This document shows positions 16,308 through 23,599 of a DNA stretch of 64,000 nt, one piece after another. This stretch comes from SIG459 sp045538735 (GTDB lineage Bacteria > Bacillota > Clostridia > Oscillospirales > Oscillospiraceae), in assembly GCA_045538735.1 (NCBI GenBank), contig JAZSRY010000032.1:62001-126000 (forward strand), given 5' to 3'. Every line of letters begins with the position of its first letter. The stretch's first letter is position 1. The notes below the pieces were generated by a model. It saw only the letters and a list, made by a program, of their open reading frames with translations, did not search any database and was not told where the DNA came from. A program made the translations under genes and the position numbers.

Positions 16308-17219
16308 TCATTTACCCCTCCTTTGGTCTTTCAGCGGTCTGCAATACTGCATCAGCTTGCAGACTTCCAGTTTGTTCTGAAAGCGTTTCTGCGCTTCACT
16401 GACGACCTCTTCAAGAATCTCAGGGGCTGTGTTCCACTGGGCGATTCCTCGGTTGTATCTACCTCGGCGCTTATCGTCAATGATAAATGGGGTCACACCA
16501 TAGCGCAGGCATTCCTTCATCATGATGATTCGCCCTACTCTGCCGTTAAAATCGTCAAATGGGTGTATGCGCTCAAAGCGTACATGAAACTCCAAAATCT
16601 GTGCCAAATCAGCTGACTTTCGCTCATAGTTTTTGACCAGTTCTCCGAGTTCCTTTTGGACTTTCTGAGGATCGGTGCCAAGCTTATCCGGCTTAACCCG
16701 AAACTCGCCAACGCCGGTTCTGTGAGATTGATCCCCATAGGTACCATAGCTCAGCAGACGGTGTATTTCCTTCACAAGGAATACTGTCATTGGTTTCGTA
16801 ACGTTATCCACTACATAGCGCACGCAGATGAAGTGGTTCATTATTTCTACAATGTCGTCCACCTTTGTAGCTTCAAAGGCAGGTGTGATATGCTTGGTAC
16901 GGTATATTTCCAGAACCTGCTCGCGTGTCAGGCGGTTACTGGCCATGCGGCAGGAGCTGTAGGCCAGATTCACCTGTATGTATTCGTAGATGCCAAAGTG
17001 ATTGTTGCGCTCCCGCTGATAGAGAATTTTCTTCACCAAGGGAGTTTGTGGAGTCTCGGGCTTTGTTGGTGCGCCAGGCTTCGGAGTGCCCTCCGGAATC
17101 ATCCAGCCTTGCTCGGTCATGATAGCCTCAGGGATTTTCCCCTCCTTACAATAACGGCGAATGAATTGCTCGGATGTCCCCCATATAATCGCCATATCCC
17201 GTACTTTGTATAATTTCAT
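16308..17219 (-). CDS. Fic-family protein with N-terminal MerR-like helix-turn-helix
   Basis: 303 residues. The first ~45 (MKLYKVRDMAIIWGTSEQFI) resemble an excisionase/MerR helix-turn-helix. The Fic core has HPFDDFNGRVGR, against the usual HPFx(D/E)GNGRxxR, so one glycine is replaced by Phe while His, Asn and both Arg are kept. The usual (S/T)xxxE(G/N) inhibitory signature is not clear: the matching place reads SSCRMASNRLT without Glu. Fic proteins transfer AMP or similar groups to target proteins. The ATG at 17219 follows AAAGGA; the frame opens at 17276. First gene of a tight operon with the S24 and TIR genes. Confidence 0.85.
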   Translation of the reverse strand: MKLYKVRDMAIIWGTSEQFIRRYCKEGKIPEAIMTEQGWMIPEGTPKPGAPTKPETPQTPLVKKILYQRERNNHFGIYEYIQVNLAYSSCRMASNRLTREQVLEIYRTKHITPAFEATKVDDIVEIMNHFICVRYVVDNVTKPMTVFLVKEIHRLLSYGTYGDQSHRTGVGEFRVKPDKLGTDPQKVQKELGELVKNYERKSADLAQILEFHVRFERIHPFDDFNGRVGRIIMMKECLRYGVTPFIIDDKRRGRYNRGIAQWNTAPEILEEVVSEAQKRFQNKLEVCKLMQYCRPLKDQRRGK

Positions 17220-17429
17220 GTTATTCAGTCCTTTCAATGAAACCATTGGTATTACTGGGAAACCGAGGTTGCGCACCCCGCAACCTTTTGACCCAGATTT
17301 TACCCAGATTAAAACGAAAGCCTATGGACCGGACTGAATTTTATTGATTTGAATATGTACTGTTTTATGTTGTTTTGTCTATTATTTGCCACTTTTTCCA
17401 CCCGAAGGTTTGCTGAAAAAACCATGGCA

Positions 17430-17467
17430 TTCAAGAGGTCAGCGGTTCGATCCCACTTATCTCCACC
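17430..17467 (+). repeat. tRNA 3'-end fragment, probable attachment-site footprint
   Basis: The sequence runs from the 3' anticodon stem through AGCGGTTCGATCCCACT (T arm, with a C-A mismatch in the stem) to TATCTCCACCA (acceptor plus CCA). The 5' half of a tRNA is absent. Such 3' fragments are left by elements that integrate into tRNA genes. A similar, more diverged piece lies at 38683-38711. Confidence 0.75.
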
Positions 17468-17505
17468 AAAAAGACCTGGAATCGTAAGATTTCAGGTCTT
17501 TTTGG
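17466..17505 (+). terminator. Terminator following the tRNA fragment
   Basis: Stem CCAAAAAGACCTG with its complement CAGGTCTTTTTGG, four-base loop GTAA and one inner mismatch. The left arm starts inside the CCA of the tRNA fragment, so this was probably the tRNA's own terminator. Confidence 0.8.
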
Positions 17506-17770
17506 TCTGAAATCTGCCGTTATTGTCCATTCTGTGTGATGTTTTCCAAGAGTCGCGGAACACTTGCCTTCCGCGGAACTTTACGTACCAGAGTTTGTAG
17601 CAGAATTACGATGGCACATTCTGGACAGAGCGTCACTCAATATGTGCGACTTTTTTGGGGGGAAGTAGTATGAATCGCCGTCTGCAGAATTTATGGGTTT
17701 GAAGTCACGATCTATATTTAAAAGTCGTCTTGTAGTATTCTTAATTTGTTAAATGGAAGGAGGCGGTCAT

Positions 17771-17992
17771 ATGCATTGGAACAATATCAATATTCAGTTT
17801 GGTAATGTTCTTCACAGAATCAGAGAAGGCAGACGCCTTTCGCAAGAACAGTTTGCCGAGCTCTGTGGGATCAGCCGTGCCTACTATGGACGCATAGAGC
17901 GAGGAGAGCACAGCGTTACACTTGAGCTGTGCCAAAAAATTTCTGAAGCAACCGGCCTCTCCTTTGCTGAATTATTTGAGGACATTGTCTAA
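17771..17992 (+). CDS. XRE-family helix-turn-helix regulator
   Basis: 73 residues, essentially one Cro/CI-type domain: RIREGRRLSQEQFAELCG, then ISRAYYGRIERGEHSVTLEL, then ISEATGLSFAELF. The ATG at 17771 follows GGAGG; the frame opens 18 nt earlier, but that start would overlap the ribosome site. It lies 114 nt before the AIPR gene in the same direction and probably represses that pair. An inverted repeat just after its stop is a possible operator. Confidence 0.85.
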   Translation: MHWNNINIQFGNVLHRIREGRRLSQEQFAELCGISRAYYGRIERGEHSVTLELCQKISEATGLSFAELFEDIV

Positions 17993-17994
17993 AA

Positions 17995-18010
17995 ACGTCA
18001 TATATAACGT
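17995..18010. promoter_or_regulatory. Possible operator, inverted repeat
   Basis: ACGTCATATATAACGT has ACGT arms around an AT core and lies directly after the XRE stop and before the AIPR gene. A repressor site is plausible by position; there is no other evidence. Confidence 0.3.
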
Positions 18011-18044
18011 CGATACCCGAAGTAATAGAGTGTAGTATATAGCC

Positions 18045-18110
18045 ATGGATAGCAGCGGAGGCTGCGTATCCAAATACAAGGTCTCGAATGACAAAGGAGA
18101 AAAACTATGA
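18045..18110 (+). other. Short ORF coupled to the AIPR gene, with internal hairpin
   Basis: A 21-codon frame (MDSSGGCVSKYKVSNDKGEK and one more residue) ends in a TGA that overlaps the AIPR start as ATGA. Its first part lies in a hairpin with arms TGGATA/TATCCA and GCAGC/GCTGC. There is no clear ribosome site for it. It could be a leader peptide or chance. Confidence 0.3.
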
Positions 18111-19291
18111 GTAACGAAAAGATGAACCTGACGTTTAAGGTTCAGTCCTTCCGTCGAATCCCTAATCCCTATATCAAAGCGGAGAACGGAGAAAAATCGG
18201 CGGAGATGTATATCGCAATCTGCGATGTCAAAGATCTGCCGGATTGCTTCCCGATGGAAACCAACCCTCGTGAACAGAAGATGACTACCAATGTTGCGAA
18301 GAAGATCAAGGAGACGCTGCTTAATCCGACCGAGCTGAACTTCTATTTGCTTAATCGTGGTATTCTACTTTCTGCGAAAGATATATCTTACAGCAATTAC
18401 TCTAATGAGATGACAATTGGCTTTGAAGATCCCGAGGTTCATGGTAATGTTGATGGCGGGCATACATACAAGACCATTTTGCAGAACCGTGATCAGCTGG
18501 ATCCGGGCCAGCAGTATGTGAAACTCGAGATTCTGACTGGTATTGAAGGTATTTTCCAGAGCCTTGCCGCAGCACGAAACACCTCTGTTCAGGTTCAGGA
18601 TAAGTCTATTGCTGAACTGGAAGACCGTTTCGACATCATTAAGAATACCCTTGCCTGTGAAAGCTACATTAAACGTGTTTTCTTCAAAGAGAACGACACC
18701 GGCGACATTGATGTGGCAGATATGCTTGCATTGCTGAACATGTTTAATATTGACCGCTATTCCGGGATGACATCCTTCCCTATTAATTCCTACAGTTCCA
18801 AGAAGAAGTGTATTGATTTGTACATTGCTGATCACAAGCAGCATGGTGAAACCGGTGCGAATCCGTATGTTAAGATGACTTCCATTATGGCAGATATCTT
18901 CAAGCTTTACGATGCCATCGAAGTTGGTATGAACAAGTTCTATCGTCAGAAGAATCCTAATGGTCGATACGGCTCTACAAAGGGAGTTGTTATTCCCAAA
19001 GTGGGGCAGCTGCTCCATTCTAAGTTCCTTATGAATGAAATTGATGCATTCTCTCCTAACGGCTTCATCTATCCGATTATTGGCGCATTCCGCGCACTAG
19101 TCGAAGAGAAAGACGGTGTCTATTGCTGGAAGAAGAATCCTTTTGACATTCTTGAAAAAGTAGGCGCAGACATGGTGGAATCTACGGTTTCTATGAGCCG
19201 ATCTTTGGGAAATAATCCTCAGTCTGTTGGTAAGGATCCGAACATCTGGAAGACGCTTTACATGACGGTTGCAATGGAAGGAATGCTTTGA
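18107..19291 (+). CDS. AIPR-family abortive-infection protein
   Basis: 394 residues. Signatures of the AIPR (abortive infection phage resistance) family: FYLLNRGILLSAKDI, then NVDGGHTYKTI, then SLAAARNTSVQVQDKSIAEL. The family was named from phage-resistance loci, and its biochemical activity is not settled. No membrane segment. The ATG at 18107 follows AAAGGAG. Its partner is the XRE regulator upstream, and a terminator follows at 19298. It stands next to the Fic/TIR operon, which supports a defence role for the whole island. Confidence 0.82.
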   Translation: MSNEKMNLTFKVQSFRRIPNPYIKAENGEKSAEMYIAICDVKDLPDCFPMETNPREQKMTTNVAKKIKETLLNPTELNFYLLNRGILLSAKDISYSNYSNEMTIGFEDPEVHGNVDGGHTYKTILQNRDQLDPGQQYVKLEILTGIEGIFQSLAAARNTSVQVQDKSIAELEDRFDIIKNTLACESYIKRVFFKENDTGDIDVADMLALLNMFNIDRYSGMTSFPINSYSSKKKCIDLYIADHKQHGETGANPYVKMTSIMADIFKLYDAIEVGMNKFYRQKNPNGRYGSTKGVVIPKVGQLLHSKFLMNEIDAFSPNGFIYPIIGAFRALVEEKDGVYCWKKNPFDILEKVGADMVESTVSMSRSLGNNPQSVGKDPNIWKTLYMTVAMEGML

Positions 19292-19297
19292 TTTTTT

Positions 19298-19328
19298 GGT
19301 GCACTCCAAACGGGGTGCACCGTTTTTT
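19298..19328 (+). terminator. Terminator after the AIPR gene
   Basis: GGTGCAC and GTGCACC form a 7-bp stem with a 10-base loop, followed by GTTTTTT. Confidence 0.85.
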
Positions 19329-19500
19329 ATGCTGTGACGACGATGACAGTATCGGCACCGCCGGGCAAGGTATCGTCACTATCGTCATTGCTGATTCTCA
19401 TCAGATGCAGCGTACGATCCTTACCGTTTCTTTCAAAATCGTAGAGGATACCGCACTTATACTTGAGCATAGATTTTTGATGATTGAGCAGTCGTGTCAT
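19327..19500 (-). CDS. Short ORF of unknown function, possibly gene debris
   Basis: 57 codons beginning MTRLLNHQKSMLKYKCGILY, protein-like in composition but not recognised. Its ATG overlaps the stop of another short frame (19497-19571, beginning MERKRRYSRFLQ), which in turn follows a third. This string of coupled short frames on the minus strand looks more like remnants of larger genes than a real operon. No convincing ribosome site. Confidence 0.25.
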   Translation of the reverse strand: MTRLLNHQKSMLKYKCGILYDFERNGKDRTLHLMRISNDDSDDTLPGGADTVIVVTA

Positions 19501-19673
19501 GGCGTTTGCTGATTTAATTTGAATTTCTGTTCTGACTGTAAGAAGCGTGAGTAGCGCCGTTTCCGTTCCATAGAACGTTCATTCGCCGGCGAGAAAGTTG
19601 TTTGCCTCTCTGAGCAAACGATCCCGTTTCCGGATGCGTTCCTTGCCGCCGTATCCTAGGAATTTCCAAGTAG

Positions 19674-19886
19674 ACGATACTGGACGAGAAACTCCAAGAG
19701 TCGCTGGATGAATATTTTGAATACCACACTTTGGAAGAACTGGCAGAGTTGCTTGAAGTAATGGGCGCTATTGTTAAGGCACGAGGCGATACATGGGAAC
19801 AGCTAAGAGATGTCCGAAAAGAAAAGCTCAAGAAATGGGGCTCCTTCGAAAAACGCCTTTTACTCAAGAAAGCAATAAATGGATAA
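19674..19886 (+). pseudogene. MazG-like nucleotide pyrophosphohydrolase, 3' fragment
   Basis: 70 codons without a start, preceded by an in-frame TAG. The residues LDEKLQESLDEYFEYHTLEE, ELLEVMGAIVKARGDTWEQL and KWGSFEKRLLLKKAI match the C-terminal two-thirds of phosphoribosyl-ATP-pyrophosphatase/MazG-like housecleaning enzymes. The N-terminal part with NKLVRDKIP is absent, so the gene is truncated. Confidence 0.75.
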
Positions 19887-19986
19887 AATAAATATCCGTT
19901 TGGAAGTTGTTCCTAACGTTAAAAGTATTGTATAATAATCAGTACACCCACCCACCCCTATATACACTAAAACTCAGGAGGTCAGC

Positions 19987-20643
19987 ATGCTCCAAACCAT
20001 TCGCAGCGACATTGAAACACTCTGGAACTACATGAAGCTGGACATGACCATCAGCCCTGGCGACTGCATCGTGGGTTTCGGCTGCATCAACGATGACATT
20101 GCCTCCCACTGCGCCCGGCTTTATCTGGAAGGCTATGCCCCAAAAATCCTTTTCAGCGGCGGCTTGGGCCGCAACACCCTTGGACGCTGGGGCAAAAGCG
20201 AGGCCGAGGGCTTCCGGGATATCGCCCTAAATATGGGCGTTCCCGCTGAGGACATCATATTGGAGAGCCACTCCACCAATTCCGCCGAGAACATTCTCTT
20301 CACCCGGGAAATACTTCGCCAAAAGGGTATGGAGAATGGCCGTCTTATATGCGTCCATAAACCCTTTATGGAGCGCCGAGTTATGGCCGCCATGGGGGTA
20401 TACTGGCCGGAAGCAGATGCCGTCTTCACCTCCCCTCCCCTGAGTATTGAGGATTATATTCTCAGCTGCGTCAGACAGGGTCTAAGCGAAAAGTCCGCTC
20501 TGGAGATCCTTGTGGGAGATGTACAGCGTATTGAGTTATACGCCCAAAGGGGCTATCAGCTATCCCAGGAAATACCGCCTCACGTCCAGGGAGCCTTTGA
20601 GCGTCTGGTAGAAGCCGGTTATACCGGAGAACTTGTAAAATAG
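19987..20643 (+). CDS. YdcF-family (DUF218) protein
   Basis: 218 residues with DUF218 motifs: CIVGFGCINDDIASHCARLY, ILFSGGLGRNTLGRWGKSEA, ILESHSTNSAENILFTREIL and VHKPFMERR. The family is Rossmann-like and in some members linked to envelope or S-adenosylmethionine-binding functions; the substrate is unknown here. There is no signal peptide or membrane helix, so it is cytosolic. The ATG at 19987 follows AGGAGG. It stands alone, followed by a strong terminator. Confidence 0.85.
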   Translation: MLQTIRSDIETLWNYMKLDMTISPGDCIVGFGCINDDIASHCARLYLEGYAPKILFSGGLGRNTLGRWGKSEAEGFRDIALNMGVPAEDIILESHSTNSAENILFTREILRQKGMENGRLICVHKPFMERRVMAAMGVYWPEADAVFTSPPLSIEDYILSCVRQGLSEKSALEILVGDVQRIELYAQRGYQLSQEIPPHVQGAFERLVEAGYTGELVK

Positions 20644-20646
20644 GAA

Positions 20647-20680
20647 AAATCCCCAAATGCCAAGGCATTTGGGGATTTCT
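20647..20680 (+). terminator. Terminator after ydcF-like gene
   Basis: A 15-bp perfect stem, AAATCCCCAAATGCC with GGCATTTGGGGATTT, and a 2-base loop. The inner CCCCAAATGCC/GGCATTTGGGG stem recurs at 21528-21551. Confidence 0.85.
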
Positions 20681-20699
20681 TGTTGCAATACTCCAAAAA

Positions 20700-21335
20700 T
20701 CAGTGCTCTATAAGATCGCCGCCGAACCATGTTTTCCATTGCATTGGCGCCACTTCATATTCGCAGGTAAAGACATTGATTTCTCCCTTGAATCCTGAGT
20801 TAGCCTGACATTTTTTCAGCCCCGGAACACGGCTTATCAACCTATCGGAAATCGCGTTTGCCATCGGTTCCATAATTTCAGAAACGCTTATGAAGATTTC
20901 CTTAACCGGATCGTAATAGCCTGCCAAAGGTGTAAAGCCATATTTATTAAAATAAAATGTAACGCATTCCGTTTTGTTCTTATCAAACACATACTCGAAC
21001 ACATCATCGTAGAAATTAACTCTATGAACAGTTTTCAGATCATTGCACTCAGGCTTTTTTGCACCTTTCTTCAGTTTATCGATCACATCCGGGTACTGCG
21101 CAATTCCAGCAGCGGAATACTTGAATATTGACACACCATCTTCAAATACTACTATCGCCCTTTTGTGAGTGTCATAATAGCCAGTGGAACTTACTAACCA
21201 GCTATCCATATCAGACCGAACCAGACGCTCAATATCATCGACAATACTATCGGGAACCCCGGAATCAAGCAAAAGCTTGCCTACCATTCCCTTAGCTTCA
21301 GTTGATTTATTGCCCTGTTTCCCAAATATCCCCAT
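20700..21335 (-). CDS. Protein of unknown function
   Basis: 211 residues, soluble, no signal or membrane segment. It begins MGIFGKQGNKSTEAKGMVGK and contains SSTGYYDTHKRAIVVFEDGV, suggestive of a small alpha-beta domain. I do not recognise the family. The ATG at 21335 follows AAAGGAAATG. The gene stands alone on the minus strand, between two copies of the same terminator palindrome, which suggests it was added between the YdcF gene and the sugar operon. Confidence 0.6.
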   Translation of the reverse strand: MGIFGKQGNKSTEAKGMVGKLLLDSGVPDSIVDDIERLVRSDMDSWLVSSTGYYDTHKRAIVVFEDGVSIFKYSAAGIAQYPDVIDKLKKGAKKPECNDLKTVHRVNFYDDVFEYVFDKNKTECVTFYFNKYGFTPLAGYYDPVKEIFISVSEIMEPMANAISDRLISRVPGLKKCQANSGFKGEINVFTCEYEVAPMQWKTWFGGDLIEH

Positions 21336-21526
21336 TATACACCATTTCCTTTCTTTATATTGTAAAGATATGCTACCAGCAATTTTCTTTGGGCTGAGTA
21401 TATCATATCAGCAATCGCAAAACAACAGCTTTTCTACAAGTATGTCATGCTGCATTATTTGCAACGTTTATTGATGAATTCTTAAGCTTCAGTCTGCTGC
21501 CCCACCAAGACCCGAAGAATAAAGGC

Positions 21527-21560
21527 CCCCCAAATGCCTTGGCATTTGGGGAGCTTTTTA
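21527..21560 (-). terminator. Terminator at the end of the sugar ABC operon
   Basis: An 11-bp perfect stem CCCCAAATGCC / GGCATTTGGGG with loop TT and flanking AAAGG and CTTTTT. It lies 33 nt after the msmX stop and may work in both directions. Confidence 0.8.
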
Positions 21561-21583
21561 CTTAATATCAAATTATCGCAAAA

Positions 21584-22708
21584 TTATGCAAGGAGGTTGG
21601 TCTGGGTCTCGGCATCGAAGAAATGCATGACCTTGCCTTCAAAGGTGATATGCATGGTAGTGCCGTAGACAAGACCCTTGCGCTGATCATCCTCAAGAGC
21701 GATGGTGGGAAGGCGGACGATAAGCTTATCGCCGTTATCCTCAATAACGTGGAGGTGCAGCACACTGCCCATCATCTCGTTGACTCTGATGGTACAGGGG
21801 ATTGCAGCGGCGCTGCCGGGCTCGGCCAGAGTGATATGCTCGGGACGGACACCCAGAATAATCTCCTGAGAGCCGACGCCCTTCTCACGAAGCATTTCTG
21901 CCTTCTTGCCGGTGACTTCGATCTTGGCGCCATAGGGGGTTACATAGTACCGGCCATTCTCAAGAACCAGATTGGTCTTGAAGGTGTTCATCTTGGGAGC
22001 GCCGATAAACTCTGCAACGAAAAGGTTGACAGGCATATCGAAGACCTCAGTGGGAGTGCCCACCTGCTGGATGAAGCCGTCCTTCATAATGACGATGCGG
22101 TCACCGAGAGTCATAGCCTCGGTCTGGTCGTGGGTGACATAGATGAAGGTGGTGTCGATCTTCTGGCGGAGGAGAATGATCTCAGCACGCATCTGGTTAC
22201 GGAGCTTTGCGTCCAGATTGCTGAGGGGCTCGTCCATGAGGAAGACCTTGCTGTCGCGTACCATTGCACGGCCGATGGCAACACGCTGGCGCTGGCCGCC
22301 AGAGAGAGCGCGGGGCTTTCTGGTGAGATACTCGGTGATGCCAAGGATCTCTGCGGCATTGGTGACGCGCTCATAAACTTCGTCCTGAGGAACCTTCTTC
22401 AGGCGGAGAGAGAATGCCATGTTCTCAAAAACGCTGAGGTGGGGATACAGCGCATAGTTCTGGAAAACCATGGCGATGTTGCGGTCACGGGGCTGAAGGT
22501 CGTTGACCACAACGCCGTCGATCTCAATGGTACCCTCGGAAATATCCTCAAGTCCGGCGATCATACGCAGAGTGGTGGACTTGCCGCAACCGGAGGGGCC
22601 GACAAAAACAATAAATTCCTTATCAGCGATGTCCAGATTAAAGTCCTGAACAGCCACGGTATCCTTACCGTAAATCTTTTTAACATTAGTAAGTTTTACA
22701 CTTGCCAT
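21584..22708 (-). CDS. msmX: Carbohydrate ABC transporter ATP-binding protein (MsmX/UgpC/MalK type)
   Basis: 374 residues. Walker A GPSGCGKST, Q-loop QNYALYPHLS, signature ALSGGQRQRVAIGRAM, Walker B VFLMDEPLSNLDAKL and the H-loop VTHDQTEAM are all present. A C-terminal OB-like regulatory domain follows (GVRPEHI), as in MalK and MsmX. It should dimerise on the MalF/MalG-type permeases coded just upstream and drive oligosaccharide import. MsmX proteins often serve several transporters. The ATG at 22708 follows GAGGT, 12 nt after malG. Confidence 0.95.
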   Translation of the reverse strand: MASVKLTNVKKIYGKDTVAVQDFNLDIADKEFIVFVGPSGCGKSTTLRMIAGLEDISEGTIEIDGVVVNDLQPRDRNIAMVFQNYALYPHLSVFENMAFSLRLKKVPQDEVYERVTNAAEILGITEYLTRKPRALSGGQRQRVAIGRAMVRDSKVFLMDEPLSNLDAKLRNQMRAEIILLRQKIDTTFIYVTHDQTEAMTLGDRIVIMKDGFIQQVGTPTEVFDMPVNLFVAEFIGAPKMNTFKTNLVLENGRYYVTPYGAKIEVTGKKAEMLREKGVGSQEIILGVRPEHITLAEPGSAAAIPCTIRVNEMMGSVLHLHVIEDNGDKLIVRLPTIALEDDQRKGLVYGTTMHITFEGKVMHFFDAETQTNLLA

Positions 22709-22720
22709 ATTTTTTACCTC

Positions 22721-23599
22721 TTATCCCTTAACTGCGCCGCCGGTTACGCCCTCAACATAGTATTTCTGGAGCATCAGGAATACTGCGGTGACGGGGATAG
22801 CGACAATGACGCCTGCTGCGCAGAACATAGTGTAGTTGGTGTTGACCATTGTTCTGGACAGCCACTCGAACATACCGACTGCAACGTTCATGCCGAGGCT
22901 GTTTTCGTGAATGATATAGCTTGCCAACATAAAGTCGCCCCAGGGAGCCATGAAGCCCATGAGAACGGTATAGATAATGATGGGCTTACTCAGTGGCATA
23001 ATGACCTTACGGAACACCTGCCAGCGTGTTGCGCCGTCCACACGGGCAGCCTCGTCGAGGCTCTTGGGGATGGTGTCAAAGAATCCCTTGGACACATAGT
23101 AGCCCATTGCACTGCTGGCACAGTAAACGATGATCAGACCCACAGGGGCATTCTGCATGGTGAGACCCAGATCAGAGAAAATCTTGTAGATAAGGATCAT
23201 TGTAAGGAAGCCGGGGAACATACCCAGAACAAGCATCATGTTCATGAGACCTTTTCTGCCCTTGAATCTGAGTCTGGAGAGGACATAGCTCATGGAAAGA
23301 ATAAAGATGGTCTGGGTGACAGCGGTAACAACACCCATGATACCGGTGTTCTTGAACCAGCGGAGGAAGTCCGTCTGGGTAAAGAGACGAACATAGTTAT
23401 CCCAGCCGAATTCCTTGGGCCAGAGGTAGCTGACCTGCATGGAAGTTTCCACGCGGAAGGATTCAAGGACTATGCCGAAGAAGGGGAAAAGCCAAACAAG
23501 GGTGATTATCACAAGGATAATATATACTACAGTATTGCCCAGTCTTCTGCTGGCTCTTGCACCAAGTCCGGTTTTCTTGATTGTATTTTCGTTATTCAT
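22721..23599 (-). CDS. MalG-type sugar ABC transporter permease
   Basis: 292 residues with six predicted membrane helices. The cytoplasmic EAA loop reads DEAARVDGATRWQVFRKVIM and contacts the ATPase. The periphery is typical of the maltodextrin/oligosaccharide CUT1 family. The ATG at 23599 follows GAGGAGG and overlaps the malF-type stop by one base (TGATG), so the two permeases are made together. The substrate is inferred from the operon: malto- or galacto-oligosaccharides. Confidence 0.93.
   Translation of the reverse strand: MNNENTIKKTGLGARASRRLGNTVVYIILVIITLVWLFPFFGIVLESFRVETSMQVSYLWPKEFGWDNYVRLFTQTDFLRWFKNTGIMGVVTAVTQTIFILSMSYVLSRLRFKGRKGLMNMMLVLGMFPGFLTMILIYKIFSDLGLTMQNAPVGLIIVYCASSAMGYYVSKGFFDTIPKSLDEAARVDGATRWQVFRKVIMPLSKPIIIYTVLMGFMAPWGDFMLASYIIHENSLGMNVAVGMFEWLSRTMVNTNYTMFCAAGVIVAIPVTAVFLMLQKYYVEGVTGGAVKG

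Larger units (their letters stand above)
17220..17770. other. Intergenic region carrying a tRNA 3'-end footprint
   Basis: About 550 bases between the Fic operon and the XRE gene. It must hold promoters for both. It contains a 38-nt tRNA 3' end and a terminator (listed separately) and no convincing gene. No integrase is coded here, although the footprint suggests one once acted at this point. Confidence 0.6.

Noticed and set aside
17430..17467. A complete tRNA gene
   Set aside because: Only the T arm, acceptor 3' strand and CCA are present; no 5' half or anticodon arm could be found upstream.
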